Of a stretch of 33,428 bases of DNA, positions 33,347 through 33,428 are shown piece after piece. The stretch is taken from NCBI GenBank assembly GCA_902773635.1, contig CACYFH010000010.1:1-33428 (forward strand). Reading direction: 5' to 3'. The stretch comes from an uncultured Ruminococcus sp. GTDB taxonomy: Bacteria > Bacillota > Clostridia > Oscillospirales > Acutalibacteraceae. Numbering within the stretch: position 1 is the stretch's first letter; the number at the start of each line of letters is the position of its first letter. The notes under the pieces were generated by a model. It ran no database searches and was not told the DNA's origin. It saw nothing but the letters and a program-made list of their open reading frames with translations. The translations under genes and the position numbers were made by a program.

Positions 33347-33363
33347 TGATGTGTTACACATCA
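33347..33363. promoter_or_regulatory. Operator-like palindrome upstream of the lipase gene
   Basis: TGATGTG-TTA-CACATCA, a perfect 7-bp inverted repeat, directly upstream (in the leftward sense) of a perfect TTGACA at 33341-33346 on the minus strand. No convincing -10 sits at the right distance, so the promoter is uncertain. The symmetry and position suit a regulator site. Confidence 0.4.
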
Positions 33364-33428
33364 AGAAAGAATGACCTCTCCAGTATGTAAGAAGCGGTCA
33401 AGAAACTCTCGCGGAGATTTCCAGCCAA

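Noticed and set aside
33302-33428. A further gene at the right edge
   Set aside because: The last 127 nt show only regulatory-looking sequence; no start with a ribosome site or recognisable peptide.

Overview
The window comes from a moderately GC-rich, Gram-positive, probably spore-forming Clostridia-type bacterium. I infer this from SpoVAC, a dockerin protein with Thr/Glu/Pro-rich linkers, a class B sortase, a TarI/CDP-glycerol-type surface polymer locus, a MecA-like adaptor and strong Shine-Dalgarno sites. A gut or rumen Ruminococcaceae/Oscillospiraceae relative fits best. No rRNA, tRNA, CRISPR array, transposase or phage gene was recognised. Genes are densely packed on both strands.

Left part (1-10650): a leftward secreted dockerin / cohesin-like repeat protein enters cut from the left edge. 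Next come leftward rpoC and rpoB, with a good terminator after rpoC and a strong promoter before rpoB. Divergent from rpoB is birA (biotin ligase without a DNA-binding domain). A consensus promoter pointing at birA lies inside the rpoB leader, so the two transcripts would start towards each other.

Middle (11400-19070): a lone spoVAC (leftward) ends inside a palindromic repeat. A rightward group follows: cysteine desulfurase, thiI (tRNA 4-thiouridine), a composite class B sortase, and a small protein resembling the sortase's own N-terminal domain. Its leader carries 23 copies of a 7-bp repeat. After a terminator and a consensus promoter comes an overlapping pair: an alpha-oxoamine synthase and a short-chain reductase, suggestive of sphingoid-base-like chemistry.

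Centre right (19096-24760): a leftward three-gene surface polymer operon (cytidylyltransferase, NAD-dependent epimerase/dehydratase, CDP-glycerol-type phosphotransferase) and a leftward bioY-DUF1284-mntP operon. An AT-rich intergenic region with DnaA-box-like sites follows.

Right part (24758-33428): a small membrane protein, an RlmB-type rRNA methyltransferase, and an 898-residue membrane protein that looks like a P1B-type ATPase stripped of its catalytic motifs. Then come rpe, a leftward GH13 glucosidase, a MecA-like adaptor, and a leftward lipase that overlaps the adaptor gene tail to tail.

The most unusual signals are: (1) 7-bp tandem arrays placed just upstream of three start codons, two of them sharing the consensus AGYRRYY; (2) the pseudo-P-type ATPase; (3) the sortase fused to a degenerate MoaB/CinA-like cytoplasmic domain next to a stand-alone version of that domain; (4) the oxoamine synthase-reductase pair; (5) the face-to-face rpoBC and birA promoters.
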